DNA of 64,000 nucleotides from Hordeum vulgare subsp. vulgare (GCF_904849725.1 NC_058519.1:578392676-578456675), one strand, 5' to 3'; positions 45,459 through 57,219 are shown, numbered from the stretch's first letter. The notes: generated by a model not told the origin, from the sequence alone. Made by a program: numbers and translations.

Positions 45459-47211
45459 TGTTGGAAATATGCCCTAGAGGCAATAATAATATGGTTATTA
45501 TCATATTTCCTTGTTCATGATAATCGTCTATTGTTCATGCTATAATTGTATTAACAGGAAGCAGTAATACATGTGTGAATAAATAGATCACAATGTGTCG
45601 CTAGCAAGCCTCTAGTTGGCTAGCTCGTTAGTCAATAGATGATCATGGTTTCCTGATCATGGGCATTAGATGTCATTGATAACGGGATCACATCATTGGG
45701 AGAATGATGTGATGGACAAGACCCAATCCTAAGCCTAGCACTAGATCGTATTGTTCGTATGCTAATGCTTTTCTAATGTCAAGTATCTTTTCCTTCGACC
45801 GTGAGATTGTGCAACTCCCGGATACCGTAGGAGTGCTTTGGGTGTATCAAACGTCACAACGTAACTGGGTGACTATAAAGGTGCACTACGGGTACCTCTG
45901 AAAGTGTCTGTTGTGTTGGTACGAATCGAGATCGGGATTTGTCACTCCGCGTGACGGAGAGGTATCTCTCGGCCCACTCGGTAGAACATCATCATGAGCT
46001 CAATGTGACTAAGGAGTTAGTCACACGATGACGTGCTACGGAATGAGTAAAGAGACTTACCGGTAACGAGATTGAACAAGGTATAGGTATACCGACGATC
46101 GAATCTCGAGCAAGTTCTATACCGACAGACAAAGGGAATCGTATACGGGATTGATTGAATCCTTGACATCGTGGTTCATCCGATGAGATCATCGTGGAGC
46201 AAGTGGGAGCCACCATGGGTATCCTGATCCCGCTGATGGTTATTGGCCAGAGAGGTGTCTCGGTCATGTCTGCCTGTCTCCCGAACCCGTAGGGTCTACA
46301 CACTTAAGGTTCGATGACGCTAGGGTTATAGGGAATTATTATACGAGGTTACCGAAAGTTGTTCGGAGTCCCGAATGAGATCCCGGACGTCACGAGGAGC
46401 TCCGGAATGGTCCGGGGGTAAAGATTGATATATAGGACGGATGGTTTTGGACACCGAACGTGTTTCGGGCGTCACCGGTAATGTACCGGGACCACCGGAG
46501 GTGGCCCCGGGGGACCACCGAAGGGGGGCAACGACCCCGGGAGGTAAGGTGGGCCAAGTGGGCGTGGGAACCAGCCCCTAGGTGGGCTGGTGCGCCTCCC
46601 CACTCAGCCCATTGCGCAAGGGAGAGAAAAGGGGGGGCAAACCCAAAGCCAAGTGGGCCTAAGGCCCACCAGTTGGTGCGCCACCCCCTCCTCCCCCTTC
46701 TGGCCGCCGCACCTCCCATCTGGGGGGGCTGCCGCACCCCCTAGGGTGGGAACCCTAGGGGTGGCACCCCCTCTCCCCTCCCCCTATATATAGTGGGCAC
46801 TTTTGTCCATTGGGGACATAGACTTTTCCCTCTCCCTCGGCGCAACCCTGCTCTTCTTTCTCCTCCTCTCTGTCGGTGCTTGGCGAAGCCCTGCCGGGAG
46901 ACCTCGTCTCTCCATCGACACCACGCCGTCGTGCTGCTCGAGTTCTTCCCCAACCTCTCCCTCCTCCTTGCTGGATCAAGGTGCGGGAGACGTCACCGGG
47001 CTGCACGTGTGTTGAACGCGGAGGTGCCGTAGTTCGGCACTAGATCGGAATCGCTGCGAGTACGACTCCATCAACCGCGTTCTAGCAACGCTTCCGCTTA
47101 GCGATCTTTAAAGGTATGAAGATGCTCTTACCCCTCTCTCGTTTCTGGTCTCTCCATAGGAAGATCTGAATATGCGTAGGAAATTTTGAATTTATGCTAC
47201 GTTACCTAACA
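45459..47211 (+). repeat. Angela-like 5' LTR (1753 bp)
   Basis: TGTTGGAAATATGCCCTAGAG ... GCTACGTTACCTAACA. Near-identical to 52477-54228. ORFs on either strand within it are non-coding, including pairs that recur in the two LTRs. Confidence 0.93.
46785..46792 (+). promoter_or_regulatory. TATA box of the Angela-like 5' LTR
   Basis: CTATATATAG after a C-rich stretch; the same box is at 53801-53809 in the 3' LTR. BARE-1-type elements are known to start transcription just downstream of such boxes. Confidence 0.55.
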
Positions 47212-47212
47212 G

Positions 47213-47230
47213 TGGTATCAGAGCCAGGTT
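47213..47230 (+). other. Primer-binding site of the Angela-like element
   Basis: TGGTATCAGAGCCAGGTT starts two bases after the LTR end; TGGTATCAGAGC is complementary to the 3' end of plant initiator tRNA-Met. Confidence 0.88.
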
Positions 47231-48467
47231 TTCTATGCGTAGATTCTATGCACGAGTAGAACACAAAAGTTGTGGGCGATGATTTGTCAATTTTCTTGCC
47301 GCTACTAGTCTTATTCTTTTCCGGCGGTATTGTGGGATGAAGCGGCCCGGACCGACTTTACACGTACGCTTACGTGAGACTGGTTCCACCGACAGACATG
47401 CACACCGTGCATAAAGGTGGCTAGCGGGTGTCTGTCTCTCCTACTCTAGTCGGATTGGATTTGATGAAAAGGGTCCGTATGAAGGGTAAATAGCTTTGGC
47501 ATATCATCGTTGTGGCTGTCACATAGGTAAGAAGGCGTTCTTGCTAGAAACCCAAATCAGCCACATAAAACTTGCAACAACAATTAGAGGACGTCTAACT
47601 TGTTTTTGCAGGGTTTGACATGTGATGTGATATGGCCAAAGTTGTGATGTTGCATGTATGATGTATGAGATGATCATGTTATTGTAATAGGTTTCACGAC
47701 TTGCATGTCGATGAGTATGACAACCGGCAGGAGCCATAGGAGTTGTCTTAATTTATTGTATGAGATGCAACGCCATGTGCTTACTACTTTTACTTCATTG
47801 CTAACGGTTAGCTATAGTAGTAGTGATAGTAGTAGTTGGCGTGACGACTTCACGGAGACACGATAATGGAGATCATGGTGTCACGCCGGTGACGATGATG
47901 ATCATGCGATGCCTGAAGATGGAGATCGAAAGAGCAAAGATGATAATGGCCATATCATGTCACTATATGATTGCATTGTGATGTTTATCATGTTTTACAT
48001 CTTATTGCTTAGAACAACGGTAGCATAATAAGATGATCCCTCTTAAAATTTCGATAACGTATTCCCCTAAGTGTGCACCGTTGCGAAGGTTCGTTGTCTC
48101 GAAGCACCACGTGATGATCGGGTGTGATAGATTCTAATGTTCGCATACAATGGGTGTAAGCCAGATTTACACACGCGAAACACCTAGGTTGACTCGACGA
48201 GCTTAGCATGTACAGACATGACCTCGAATACAAGAGACCGAAAGGTCGAACATGAGTCGTATGGTTGAATACGATCAGCATGGAGTTGCTCACCATGGTG
48301 ACTAGTCCGTCTCACGTGATGATCGGACACGGGTTAGTCAACATGGATCATGTATCACTTAGACGACTAGAGGGATGTCGATGTAAGTGGGAGTTCATAC
48401 TTAATTTGAGTAAATGAACTTAATTGTCATGAACTTAGTCTAAAAGTTGTCTTCATAAATTTTGTAG
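47231..48467 (+). other. Untranslated leader of the Angela-like element
   Basis: About 1.2 kb between PBS and gag with no supported frame. It is matched by J's leader on the minus strand (63097-64000), for example AATTAGAGGACGTCTAACTT at 47582-47601. Long leaders with packaging and dimerisation signals are known for BARE-1; no specific signal is assigned here. Confidence 0.7.
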
Positions 48468-49847
48468 ATGTCCAACGTCAACCTCAATTTCAATGCATTC
48501 CTAGAGAAAAACAAGCTGAAAGATGATGGTAGCAACTATGCGGACTCGGTTCGCAACTTGAAGCTCATCCTTGAAGCAGCTAAAAAGGCTTATGTCCTTG
48601 ATGCGCCGCTAGGTGACCCTCCCGCTCCCGCAGCAGCCCAGGACATACTGAACGTCTGGCAAACGCGGAGTGATGACTACTCTCTGGTTAGGTGTGGCAT
48701 GTTATACAGTTTAGAAACGGGGCTCCAAAGGCGTTTTGAGCAACACGGGGCATATGAGATGTTCCAGGACCTGAAGCTAGTTTTTCAAGCTCATCCCCGT
48801 GTCGAGAGATATGAAGTCTCCGACAAGTTCTTTAGCTGTAAGATGGAGGAGAACAGTTCTGTCAGTGAGCACATACTCAAAATGTCTGGGTTACACGGTC
48901 GTCTGACTTCACTTGGAGTCGAACTTCCGGATGATGCTATAATTGACAGAATCCTCCAGTCTCTCCCACCAAGCTACAAAGGCTTTGTGATTAACTACAA
49001 CATGCAAGGGATGGAGAAGACCATTCCCGAGTTGTACTCGATGCTCAAGTCTGCAGAAGTAGAAATCAAGAAAGAGCATCAAGTGTTGATGGTCAACAAG
49101 ACCACTAGTTTCAAGAAAGGCAAGGGTAAGCAGAACTTCAAGAAAGACGGCAAAGCTGTTGCCGCGCCTGGTAAGCCAGATGCTGGGAAGAAGAAAAAGA
49201 ATGGACCCAAGCCTGAGACTGAGTGCTTCTATTGCAAGGGAAAAGGTCACTGGAAGCGGAACTGCCCCAAATACTTAGCGGACAAGAAGGCCGGCAACGT
49301 TAAAGGTATATGTGATATACATGTTATTGATGTGTACCTTACCAGCGCTCGTAGTAGCTCCTGGGTATTTGATACCGGTGTTGTTGCTCACATTTGCAAC
49401 TCAAAGCAGGAACTGCGGAATAAGCGGAGACTGGCCAAGGACGAGGTGACGATGTGCGTCGGGAATGGTTCAAAGGTCGATGTGATCGCCGTCGGCACGC
49501 TACCTCTACGTCTACCATCAGGATTAGTTTTAAACCTTAATAATTGTTATTTAGTACCAGCTTTAAGCATGAACATTGTATCAGGGTCTTGCTTAATGCG
49601 AGACGGCTACTCATTTAAGTCAGAGAATAATGGTTGTTCTATTTATATGAGTGATATGTTTTATGGTCATGCTCCGCTGGTGAATGGTTTATTCTTGATG
49701 AATCTCGACCGTGATGTTACACATATTCATAGTGTGAGTACCAAAAGATGTAAAGTTGATAATGACAGTCCCACATACTTGTGGCACTGCCGCCTTGGTC
49801 ATATCGGCGTTAAGCGCATGAAGAAGCTCCATATTGAGGACTATTAG
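48468..49847 (+). pseudogene. Copia gag-protease and integrase N-terminus (frame 1)
   Basis: ATG at 48468 gives 459 residues. Residues 1-200 are the UBN2 capsid-like region (KLKDDGSNYADSVRNLKL, LPPSYKGFVINYNMQG). The CCHC knuckle CFYCKGKGHWKRNC is at residues 253-266. The protease DTG is near residue 302 (WVFDTGVVAHICNS, with Val in place of the usual Ser after DTG). The start of the integrase zinc domain is LWHCRLGHIGVKRMKKLH. A 1-bp deletion at about 49838 ends the frame at TAG 49845-49847; the coding sequence continues in the next frame. Confidence 0.9.
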
Positions 49848-51754
49848 AGTCTCTTGACTTTGAATCATTTGACACATGCGAACCGTGCCTCATGGGCAAG
49901 ATGACTAAGACTCCATTCTCAGGAATAATGGAGAGAGCAACCGACTTATTGGAAATAATACATACTGATGTGTGTGGTCCAATGAACGTTGAAGCTCGCG
50001 GTGGTTATCATTATGTTCTTAGTCTCACCGATGATTTGAGTAGGTATGGGTATATCTACTTGATGAAGCACAAATCTGAGACGTTTGAAAAGTTCAAGGA
50101 ATTTCAGAGTGAGGTTGAGAATCAACGTGACAGAAAAATTAAATGTCTACGGTCTGATCGTGGAGGAGAATATTTGAGTCACAAGTTTGACACACACCTA
50201 AGGAAGTGTGGAATCGTTTCACAACTGACGCCGCCTGGCACACCGCAACGCAACGGAGTGTCTGAACGTCGTAATCGCACTTTATTAGATATGGTACGAT
50301 CTATGATGTCTCTTATCGACTTACCGCTATCATTTTGGGGATACGCATTAGAAACTGCAGCATTCACTTTAAATAGGGCACCGTCTAAATCCGTTGAGAC
50401 GACACCGTATGAACTATGGTTTGGCAAGAAACCTAAGTTGTCGTTTCTTAAAGTTTGGGGCTGCGATGCTTATGTGAAGAAACTTGAACCAGAAAAGCTC
50501 GAACCCAAAGCGGAGAAATGTGTATTCATAGGATACCCTAAGGAAACTATTGGGTATACCTTCTATCTTAGATCCGAAGGTAAGACCTTTGTTGCCAAGA
50601 ACGGATCCTTTCTAGAGAAAGAGTTTCTCTCGAAACAGGTAAGTGGGAGGAAGGTAGAACTTGATGAGGTAATTACACCCCCTCTCGAACAGGATAGTAG
50701 CGCAGCGCGGGAAGTTGTTCCTGTGGCGCCTACACCGACTGAAGAGGAAGTTAATGATGATGATCATGAAGCTTCGGATCAAGTTACTACTGAACCGCGA
50801 AGGTCCACAAGGGCATGCTCCGCACCAGAGTGGTACGGCAACCCTGTGATGGAAATCATGTTGTTAGACAACGGTGAACCTTCGAACTATGAAGAAGCGA
50901 TGGCGGGCCCGGATTCCAACAAATGGCTTGAGGCTATGAAATCCGAGATAGGATCCATGTATGAGAACAAAGTATGGACTTTGGTGGACTTGCCCGATGA
51001 CCGGCAAGCCATAGAAAATAAATGGATCTTCAAGAAGAAGACTGATGCAAACGGTAATGTAACCGTTTACAAAGCTCGACTTGTCGCAAAGGGTTTTCGA
51101 CAAATTCAAGGAGTTGACTACGAAGAGACTTTCTCTCCCGTAGTGAAGCTGAAATCAGTCCGAATCATGTTAGCAATTACCGCCTTTTATGATTATGAAA
51201 TTTGGCAAATGGACGTCAAAACAGCGTTCCTTAACGGGAACCTTAAGGAAGAGTTGTATATGATGCAACCAGAAGGTTTTGTCGACCCTAAGGGTGCTAA
51301 CAAAGTGTGCAAGCTCCAGCGCTCCATCTATGGGCTGGTGCAAGCATCTCGGAGTTGGAACATTCGCTTTAATGAGGTGATTAAAGCGTTTGGGTTCATA
51401 CAGGTTTACGGAGAAGCCTGTCTGTACAAGAAAGTGAGTGGGAGCTCTGTAGCTTTCCTCATACTGTATGTGGATGACATATTATTTATGGGGAATAATA
51501 TAGAGATGTTGGAGAGCATAAAGGCCTATTTGAACAAGAGTTTTTCAATGAAGGACCTTGGAGAAGCTGCATACATATTAGGCATCAAGATCTATAGAGA
51601 TAGATCGAGACGCCTCATAGGTCTTTCGCAAAGTACATACCTTGACAAGATATTGAAGAAGTTCAATATGGAAAACTCAAAGAAAGGGTTCTTGCCAGTT
51701 TTGCCAGGTATGAGATTGAGTAAAGACTCAGTCGCCGACCACGGCAGCAGATAG
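49848..51754 (+). pseudogene. Copia integrase and reverse transcriptase (frame 2)
   Basis: Coding resumes upstream of ATG 49892 in the shifted frame. It contains the second half of the integrase zinc domain (CEPCLMGK), the catalytic core (IIHTDVCGPM, CLRSDRGGEYL, NGVSERRNRTL), the GKKPKLSFLKVWGC region, then RT with QMDVKTAFLNG and LYVDDILFMGN (YVDD at 51467-51478). A small indel in 51725-51755 ends the frame at GSR-stop; the coding sequence continues in another frame from about 51760. Confidence 0.9.
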
Positions 51755-52444
51755 AGAGAAGATGAGTTCTGTCCCCTACGCTTCAGCCGTGGGCTCTCTA
51801 ATGTATGCCATGCTGTGTACCAGACCTGATATAAACCTTGCCATAAGTTTGGTAGGGAGGTACCAAAGTGATCCAGGTATGGAACACTGGACAGCGGCCA
51901 AGAATATCCTTAAGTACCTGAAAAGGACTAAGGAAATGTTTATCGTTTATGGAGGTGACGAAGAGCTCGTCGTAAAGGGTTACGTCGACGCTAGCTTCCA
52001 CACAGATCCGGATGACTCTAAGTCACAGACCGGATACGTATATGTGTTAGGGCAGTGAGCTGGTGCAGCAGCAAGCAAGAAGTCGTGGCAGCATCTACAT
52101 GTGAAGCGGAGTACATAGCTGCTTCAGAAGCGGCTCATGAAGGAATTTGGATGAAGGAGCTCATCACCGACCTTGGAGTGGTTCCAAGCTCGTCGGGTCC
52201 TATGACACTCTTCTGTGATAACACTGGAGCCATTGCCATAGCCAAGGAGCCCAGGTTTCACCGGAAGACGAAGCACATCAAACGCCGCTACAACTCCATC
52301 CAGGACCATGTCCAGAGTGGAGTGATAGATATTTGTAAAGTACATACGGATCTGAATATTGCAGACCCGTTGACTAAACCTCTTCCACGAGCAAAACATG
52401 ATCAACACCATAATGCTATGGGTGTTCGATACATCACAATGTAA
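51755..52444 (+). pseudogene. Copia RT connection and RNase H (frames 3 and 4)
   Basis: 51762-52058 encodes the RT end and RNase H start (YASAVGSLMYAMLCTRPD, VKGYVDASFHTDPDDSKS). A further short deletion near 52045-52055 removes residues between TGYVYV and SWCSS and shifts the frame again. 52055-52444 encodes the rest of RNase H (STCEAEYIAASEAAHEG, LFCDNTGAIAIAKEPR) and ends naturally at TAA 52442-52444. Confidence 0.88.
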
Positions 52445-52463
52445 CTAGGTTATTGACTCTAGT

Positions 52464-52476
52464 GCAAGTGGGAGAC
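52464..52476 (+). other. Polypurine tract of the Angela-like element
   Basis: GCAAGTGGGAGAC directly precedes the 3' LTR start at 52477. Confidence 0.85.
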
Positions 52477-54228
52477 TGTTAGAAATATGCCCTAGAGGCA
52501 ATAATAATATGGTTATTATCATATTTCCTTGTTCATGATAATCGTCTATTGTTCATGCTATAATTGTATTAACAGGAAACAGTAATACATGTGTGAATAA
52601 ATAGATCACAATGTGTCCCTAGCAAGCCTCTAGTTGGCTAGCTCGTTAGTCAATAGATGATCATGGTTTCCTGATCATGGGCATTAGATGTCATTGATAA
52701 TGGGATCACATCATTGGGAGAATGATGTGATGGACAAGACCCAATCCTAAGCCTAGCACTAGATCGTATTGTTCGTATTCTAATGCTTTTCTAATGTGAA
52801 GCATCTTTTCCTTCGACCATGAGATTGTGCAACTCCCGGATACCGTAGGAGTGCTTTGGGTGTATCAAACGTCACAACGTAACTGGGTGACTATAAAGGT
52901 GCACTACGGGTACCTCCGAAAGTGTCTGTTGGGTTGGTACGAATCGAGATCGGGATTTGTCACTCCGTGTGACGGAGAGGTATCTCTCGGCCCACTCGGT
53001 AGAACATCATCATGAGCTCAATGTGACTAAGGAGTTAGTCAAACGATGACGTGCTACGGAACGAGTAAAGAGACTTACCGGTAACGAGATTGAACAAGGT
53101 ATAGGTATACCGACGATCGAATCTCGGGCAAGTTCTATACCGACAGACAAAGGGAATCGTATACGGGATTGATTGAATCCTTGACATCGTGGTTCATCCG
53201 ATGAGATCATCGTGGAGCAAGTGGGAGCCACCATGGGTATTCAGATCCTGTTGATGGTTATTGGCCAGAGAGGTGTCTCGATCATGTCTGCCTGTCTCCC
53301 GAACCCGTAGGGTCTACACACTTAAGGTTCGATGATGCTAGGGTTATAGGGAATTATTATACGAGGTTACCGAAAGTTGTTCCGAGTCCCGGATGAGATC
53401 TCGGACGTCACGAGGAGCTCCGGAATGGTCCGGAGGTAAAGATTGATATATAGGACGGATGGTTTTGGACACCGGAAGTGTTTCGAGCGTCACCGGTAAT
53501 GTATCGGGACCACCGGAGGTGGCCCCGGGGGACCACCGAAGGGGGGCAACGACCCCGGGAGGTAAGGTGGGCCAAGTGGGGGTGGGAACCAGCCCCTAGG
53601 TGGGCTGGTGCGCCTCCCCACTCAGCCCATTGCGCAAGGGAGAGAAAAGGGGGGGCAAACCCAAAGCCAGGTGGGCCTAAGGCCCACCAGTTGGTGCGCC
53701 ACCCCCTCCTCCCCCTTTTGGCCGCCGCACCTCCCATCGGGGGGGCTGCCGCACCCCCTAGGGTGGGAACCCTTGGGGTGGCACCCCCTATCCCCTCCCC
53801 CTATATATACTGGGCACTTTTGGCCATTGGGGACATAGACTTTTCCCTCTCCCTCGGCGCAGCCCTGCTCTTCATTCTCCTCCTCTCTGCCGGTGCTTGG
53901 CGAAGCCCTGCCGGGAGACCTCGTCCCTCCATCGACACCATGCCGTCGTGCTGCTGGAGTTCTTCCCCAACCTCTCCCTCCTCCTTGCTGGATCAAGGTG
54001 CGGGAGACGTCACCGGGCTGCACGTGTGTTGAACGTGGAGGTGCCGTAGTTCGGCACTAGATCGGAATCGCTGCGAGTACGACTCCATCAACCGCGTTCT
54101 AGCAACGCTTCCGCTTAGCGATCTTCAAAGGTATGAAGATGCTCTTACCCCTCTCTCGTTGCTGGTCTCTCCATAGGAAGATCTGAATATGCATAGGAAA
54201 TTTTGAATTTATGCTACGTTACCCAACA
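52477..54228 (+). repeat. Angela-like 3' LTR (1752 bp)
   Basis: Starts TGTTAGAAATATGCCC and ends ACGTTACCCAACA, followed by the TSD GTGTG. Confidence 0.93.
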
Positions 54229-54233
54229 GTGTG

Positions 54234-54893
54234 ATCACTCATCATCTTAAGGTCTTCATCTTTCTTACTAGATGATTCACCGCTATTTTTAGGAACAAAA
54301 ATAGACTTGATGACCTTATTGTGGGCAAAATTTGGAGTATTCTGCACAGCGGCAAAAGCGGAACCCAAGTTGGTTATAACATCCTCTAGTTTGCCAATCC
54401 TAGCGGAATCATGACCTAGTTTTTCGTTAACTGTGGGTTCCTTCTCCTTTACATTTTTCAAAACTATTCCCACCTTGGATCCGTACTGAGTGATTTGATT
54501 GTGGATCTTTTTATCCAAATTTTCAATAAGTTCGATCGTAGCAAAATTATTTTTAATGACGTCCAGACTACGCATCACATGTTCTAGAGTTAAGGTAGTT
54601 CCATTAAACATGAGTGGGGGTGAGCCTACCAAATTTATTACAGCTCCGTAAGAATCAACGGTAAGGCTACCCAAGAAATTTCTTCCCACGATGGTGTCAA
54701 GAATATATCTATTCCAAGGAGAAACACCCACATAAAAACTGCGAAGAAGGACGATAGTAGATTGCTTATGAGTAGATCAACTCTGAGCATTGCAAATTCT
54801 ATACGAGGCGTCCTTTAAGTTTTGTTCCTCAATTTGTTTCAAATTGAGGAGTTCATTCTCGGGAGTATCATTCGAAGTGGTGGATCTAGCCAT
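54234..54893 (-). pseudogene. G2 ORF of unknown or gag-like function (ORF-M), one internal stop, split by the Angela-like element
   Basis: From ATG 54893 (MARSTTSNDTPENELLNLKQ) the minus frame runs to 54234 with one TGA at 54779-54777. Allowing for one copy of the GTGTG TSD, it continues in frame at 45453 and ends at TGA 45419-45417, about 235 codons in all. The C-terminal half is charged and helical (IENLDKKIHNQITQYGSKVG, EKLGHDSARIGKLEDVITNL), like a gag or coiled-coil scaffold. No protease, zinc knuckle or RT is present. It occupies the same place as ORF-Y of element A but is unrelated in sequence. I recall similar ORFs in other Triticeae Gypsy copies; the function is not known to me. Confidence 0.6.
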
Positions 54894-55071
54894 AATTACT
54901 ATCCCACACAGACGAACAGAAAGCAAGCGAGAGAAAAAGACAAACGAAAAAGGCAAATCTTTTTGTAAATTTTTGTTTTTCAGAAGTGGGGGAGAGGAAC
55001 ACGAGAGGAAAAAAAGTAAATGCAAGATATGAGTTTGCGACACTTACTTGGATGAGTTATTGACTTGATCC

Positions 55072-55089
55072 TCCCCGGCAACGACGCCA
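55072..55089 (-). other. Primer-binding site of G2
   Basis: Minus strand TGGCGTCGTTGCCGGGGA, one base different from A's PBS. The leader between it and ORF-M (54894-55071) is shared with A from 54913 on. Confidence 0.72.
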
Positions 55090-55099
55090 GAAATTCTTC

Positions 55100-56627
55100 T
55101 GCTACAGCGACAGAAACCTTTCTGTCACCCCTTGAGCTTGCGTTGGTTTTTCCCTTGAAGAGGAAAGGGCGATGCAGCACACGAGCAATAAGTATTTCCC
55201 TCAGTTTGAGAACCAAGGTATCAATCTAGTAGGAGAATCGCGTCAAGTCCAGAGTACCTGCGCAAACACAAACGAGCTTGCACCCAACGCTATAAAGGGG
55301 TTGTCAATCCCTTCAAGATTGATTGCAGAGTGAGATCTGAAGGCGGAAAGTGCAACGAAGTAAAAGAGTAAGGCTGAAAATATGGTGTGAAGTAGACCCG
55401 GGGGCCATAGTGTTCACTAGAGGCTTCTCTCAAAATAGCAAATATTATGGTGGGTGAACAAATTACTGTCGATCAATTGATAGAACCGCGCAAAGTCATG
55501 ACGATATCTAAGGCAATGATCATACATATAGGCATCACGTTCGAGACAAGTAGACGGATACTTTCTGCATCTACTACTATTACTCCATACATCGACCGCT
55601 ATCCAGCGTGCATCTAGTGTATTGAGTTCATGACGAACAGAGTAACGCCTTAAGCAAGATGACATGATGTAGAGGGATAAACTCAAACCAATGATGAAAA
55701 CCCCATCTTTTTACCCTTGATGGCAACAACACGATGCGTGCCTCGCTACCCCTTCTGTCACTCGGTGAGGTCACTGCACGGTATGAACCCAAAACCAAGC
55801 ACTTCTCCCATTGCAAGAATCATAGATCAAGTTGGCCAAACAAAACCCACAACTCGAAGAGAATTACAAGGATATGAAATCATGCATAAGAGAGATCAGA
55901 AGAAACTCAAATAAGATTCATAGATAATCTGATCATAAATCCACAATTCATCTGATCTCGACAAACACACCGCAAAAGAAGATTACATCGGATAGATCTC
56001 CATGAAGATCATGGAGAACTTTGTATTGAAGATCCAAGAGAGAGAAGAAGCCATCTAGCTACTAGCTATGGACCCGTAGGTCTATGGTGAACTACTCACG
56101 CATCATCGGAGAGGTCATGGTGTTGATGAACAAGCCCTCCGTATCCGAATCCCCCTCTGGCAGGGCACCAGAACGTGCCCCGGATGGGATCTTGCGGAGA
56201 CAGAAGCTTGCGGTGGCGGAAAAGTACTTTCGATGATCTCCTGATTTTTTCTGGAATTTTTGGGAATATATATGCGAAAGACCTAGGGCAGAGGTGGCCC
56301 CGGGAGCCCACAAGCCTCGGAGGCATGGGCCCCCTGGCCGTGGCTAGGGGGCTTGTGGGGTCCCTGGTGGCCCCCTGCCTTGGTTCTCAAGTTCCCCAAT
56401 CTTCTTCTGTTTGGAAAAAATCTTTTTGGAAGTTTCGTTCCGTTTGGACTCCGTTTAAAATTCTCCTCTGAAAAGGGTCAAAAACACGGAAAAACAGGAA
56501 CTCGCACTTGGCACTAAGTTAATAAGTTAGTCACAAAAAAGATATAAAAGGCATACAAAACATCCAAAGTTTGACAAGATAATAGCATGAAACCATCAAA
56601 AATTATAGATACGTTGGAGACGTATCA
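55100..56627 (-). repeat. G2 5' LTR (1528 bp)
   Basis: Minus strand starts TGATACGTCTCCAACGTATC at 56627 and ends ...GCTGTAGCA at 55100; aligned with 22891-24420. The flank ATAAT (56628-56632) is the right TSD. Confidence 0.88.
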
Positions 56628-56632
56628 ATAAT

Positions 56633-57219
56633 CCTCGCCGGACATGATGTCTTCTCGTATCTCAACAACACCGATGGTCTGGAAGGAGAGGATGACGGCT
56701 CGGGTGATCGAACAATGGAGGAGGAAGGACATGATCATGATGGCTCTGGTCACCGAACGCCGGAGGAAGAAGGAGACCATGATGACGGCTCCGGTGACCG
56801 AACGAAGGAGGGAGCATTGCAAAGTCCGGCGAGGTACATATATTAATTAAGGCTGTGCTGACTAGCTAATTGATGCATTAATTGTTTTGGTATGTACATA
56901 TATTAATTCTTCTTTCTTCTTTTAGAGCCCTCTGGATCGATCCAAACTTCGGTAACGAGACGAGGCCCGAAGAGAATGTTGCGCAAGCATGAAAGGTTCA
57001 TGATCACAACACTCGCGGACGATGGCATACCGATTCAACCCAAGCGGACCAAGGGCACATTTTCTGCTTAGTGCGGAGTTGTTGTTAGGGACAACATCCC
57101 TGTCAGCATCAAGCAATGGAATAAGCCTATGGGCGACGACGTCCCTGAATGTGATTATGTCACCGGTAGATAGAAAGATGATCTTTGGACCACGCTGAAG
57201 GCCACCCTACCGCCAGAGG
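56633..57219 (+). pseudogene. CACTA second gene, two exons with stops, cut by element J
   Basis: The frame continuing from 22844-22890 runs through an acidic repeat region to about 56833. A likely intron follows (GTACATATATTAAT ... TTCTTCTTTTAG, 56834-56925). The second coding block (56926-57219) reads KHERFMITTLADDGIPIQPK and similar, which I associate with the conserved C-terminal protein of Triticeae CACTAs (TNPA-like or Transposase_24-type). It contains two TAG stops (near 57069-57071 and 57172-57174). The exon phases do not join perfectly, so an indel or a different splice site is likely. Element J interrupts at 57219, with TSD AGAGG (57215-57219). Confidence 0.7.
56682..56810 (+). repeat. 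45-bp tandem repeat encoding acidic repeats in the CACTA gene
   Basis: Three imperfect units (about 56682-56717, 56718-56762, 56763-56807) encode a motif like EEEGDHDDGSGDRT. The period is a multiple of three, so the frame is preserved. Differences are mostly substitutions. Confidence 0.8.

Larger units (their letters stand above)
45459..54228 (+). mobile_element. Angela/BARE-like Copia retrotransposon (8770 bp), complete but with broken frames
   Basis: Flanked by GTGTG at 45454-45458 and 54229-54233. LTRs of 1753 and 1752 bp, PBS, leader, gag-pol and polypurine tract are all in place. By hand I count about 47 substitutions between the LTRs (about 2.7%), suggesting roughly 1 million years at 1.3e-8 per site per year; many are C-to-T or G-to-A. 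Three frameshifts interrupt the polyprotein, so it needs a helper. Confidence 0.93.
22891..56627 (-). mobile_element. Gypsy LTR retrotransposon G2, non-autonomous, carrying three nested insertions
   Basis: The outer ends are TGCCACGGCG at 22891 (complement of an LTR end in CA) and GACGTATCA at 56627 (complement of the LTR start). They are flanked by ATAAT at 22886-22890 and 56628-56632. Own sequence: 3' LTR 22891-24420, internal 24421-24641, 28204-29892, 44372-45458 and 54229-55099, 5' LTR 55100-56627. Insertions: X (24642-28203), the Maximus-like Copia (29893-44371) and the Angela-like Copia (45459-54228). Without insertions and duplication the internal region is about 3.6 kb and lacks pol, the same size as in element A. 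It is inserted in the CACTA second gene. Confidence 0.88.

Noticed and set aside
46390..47032. Repeated ORFs at 46390-47032 and 53408-54032
   Set aside because: Same region of the two Angela-like LTRs; non-coding.
47213..47230. A tRNA gene
   Set aside because: Only the short complement of a tRNA 3' end is present, as expected for a primer-binding site; no cloverleaf is seen here or elsewhere in the window.
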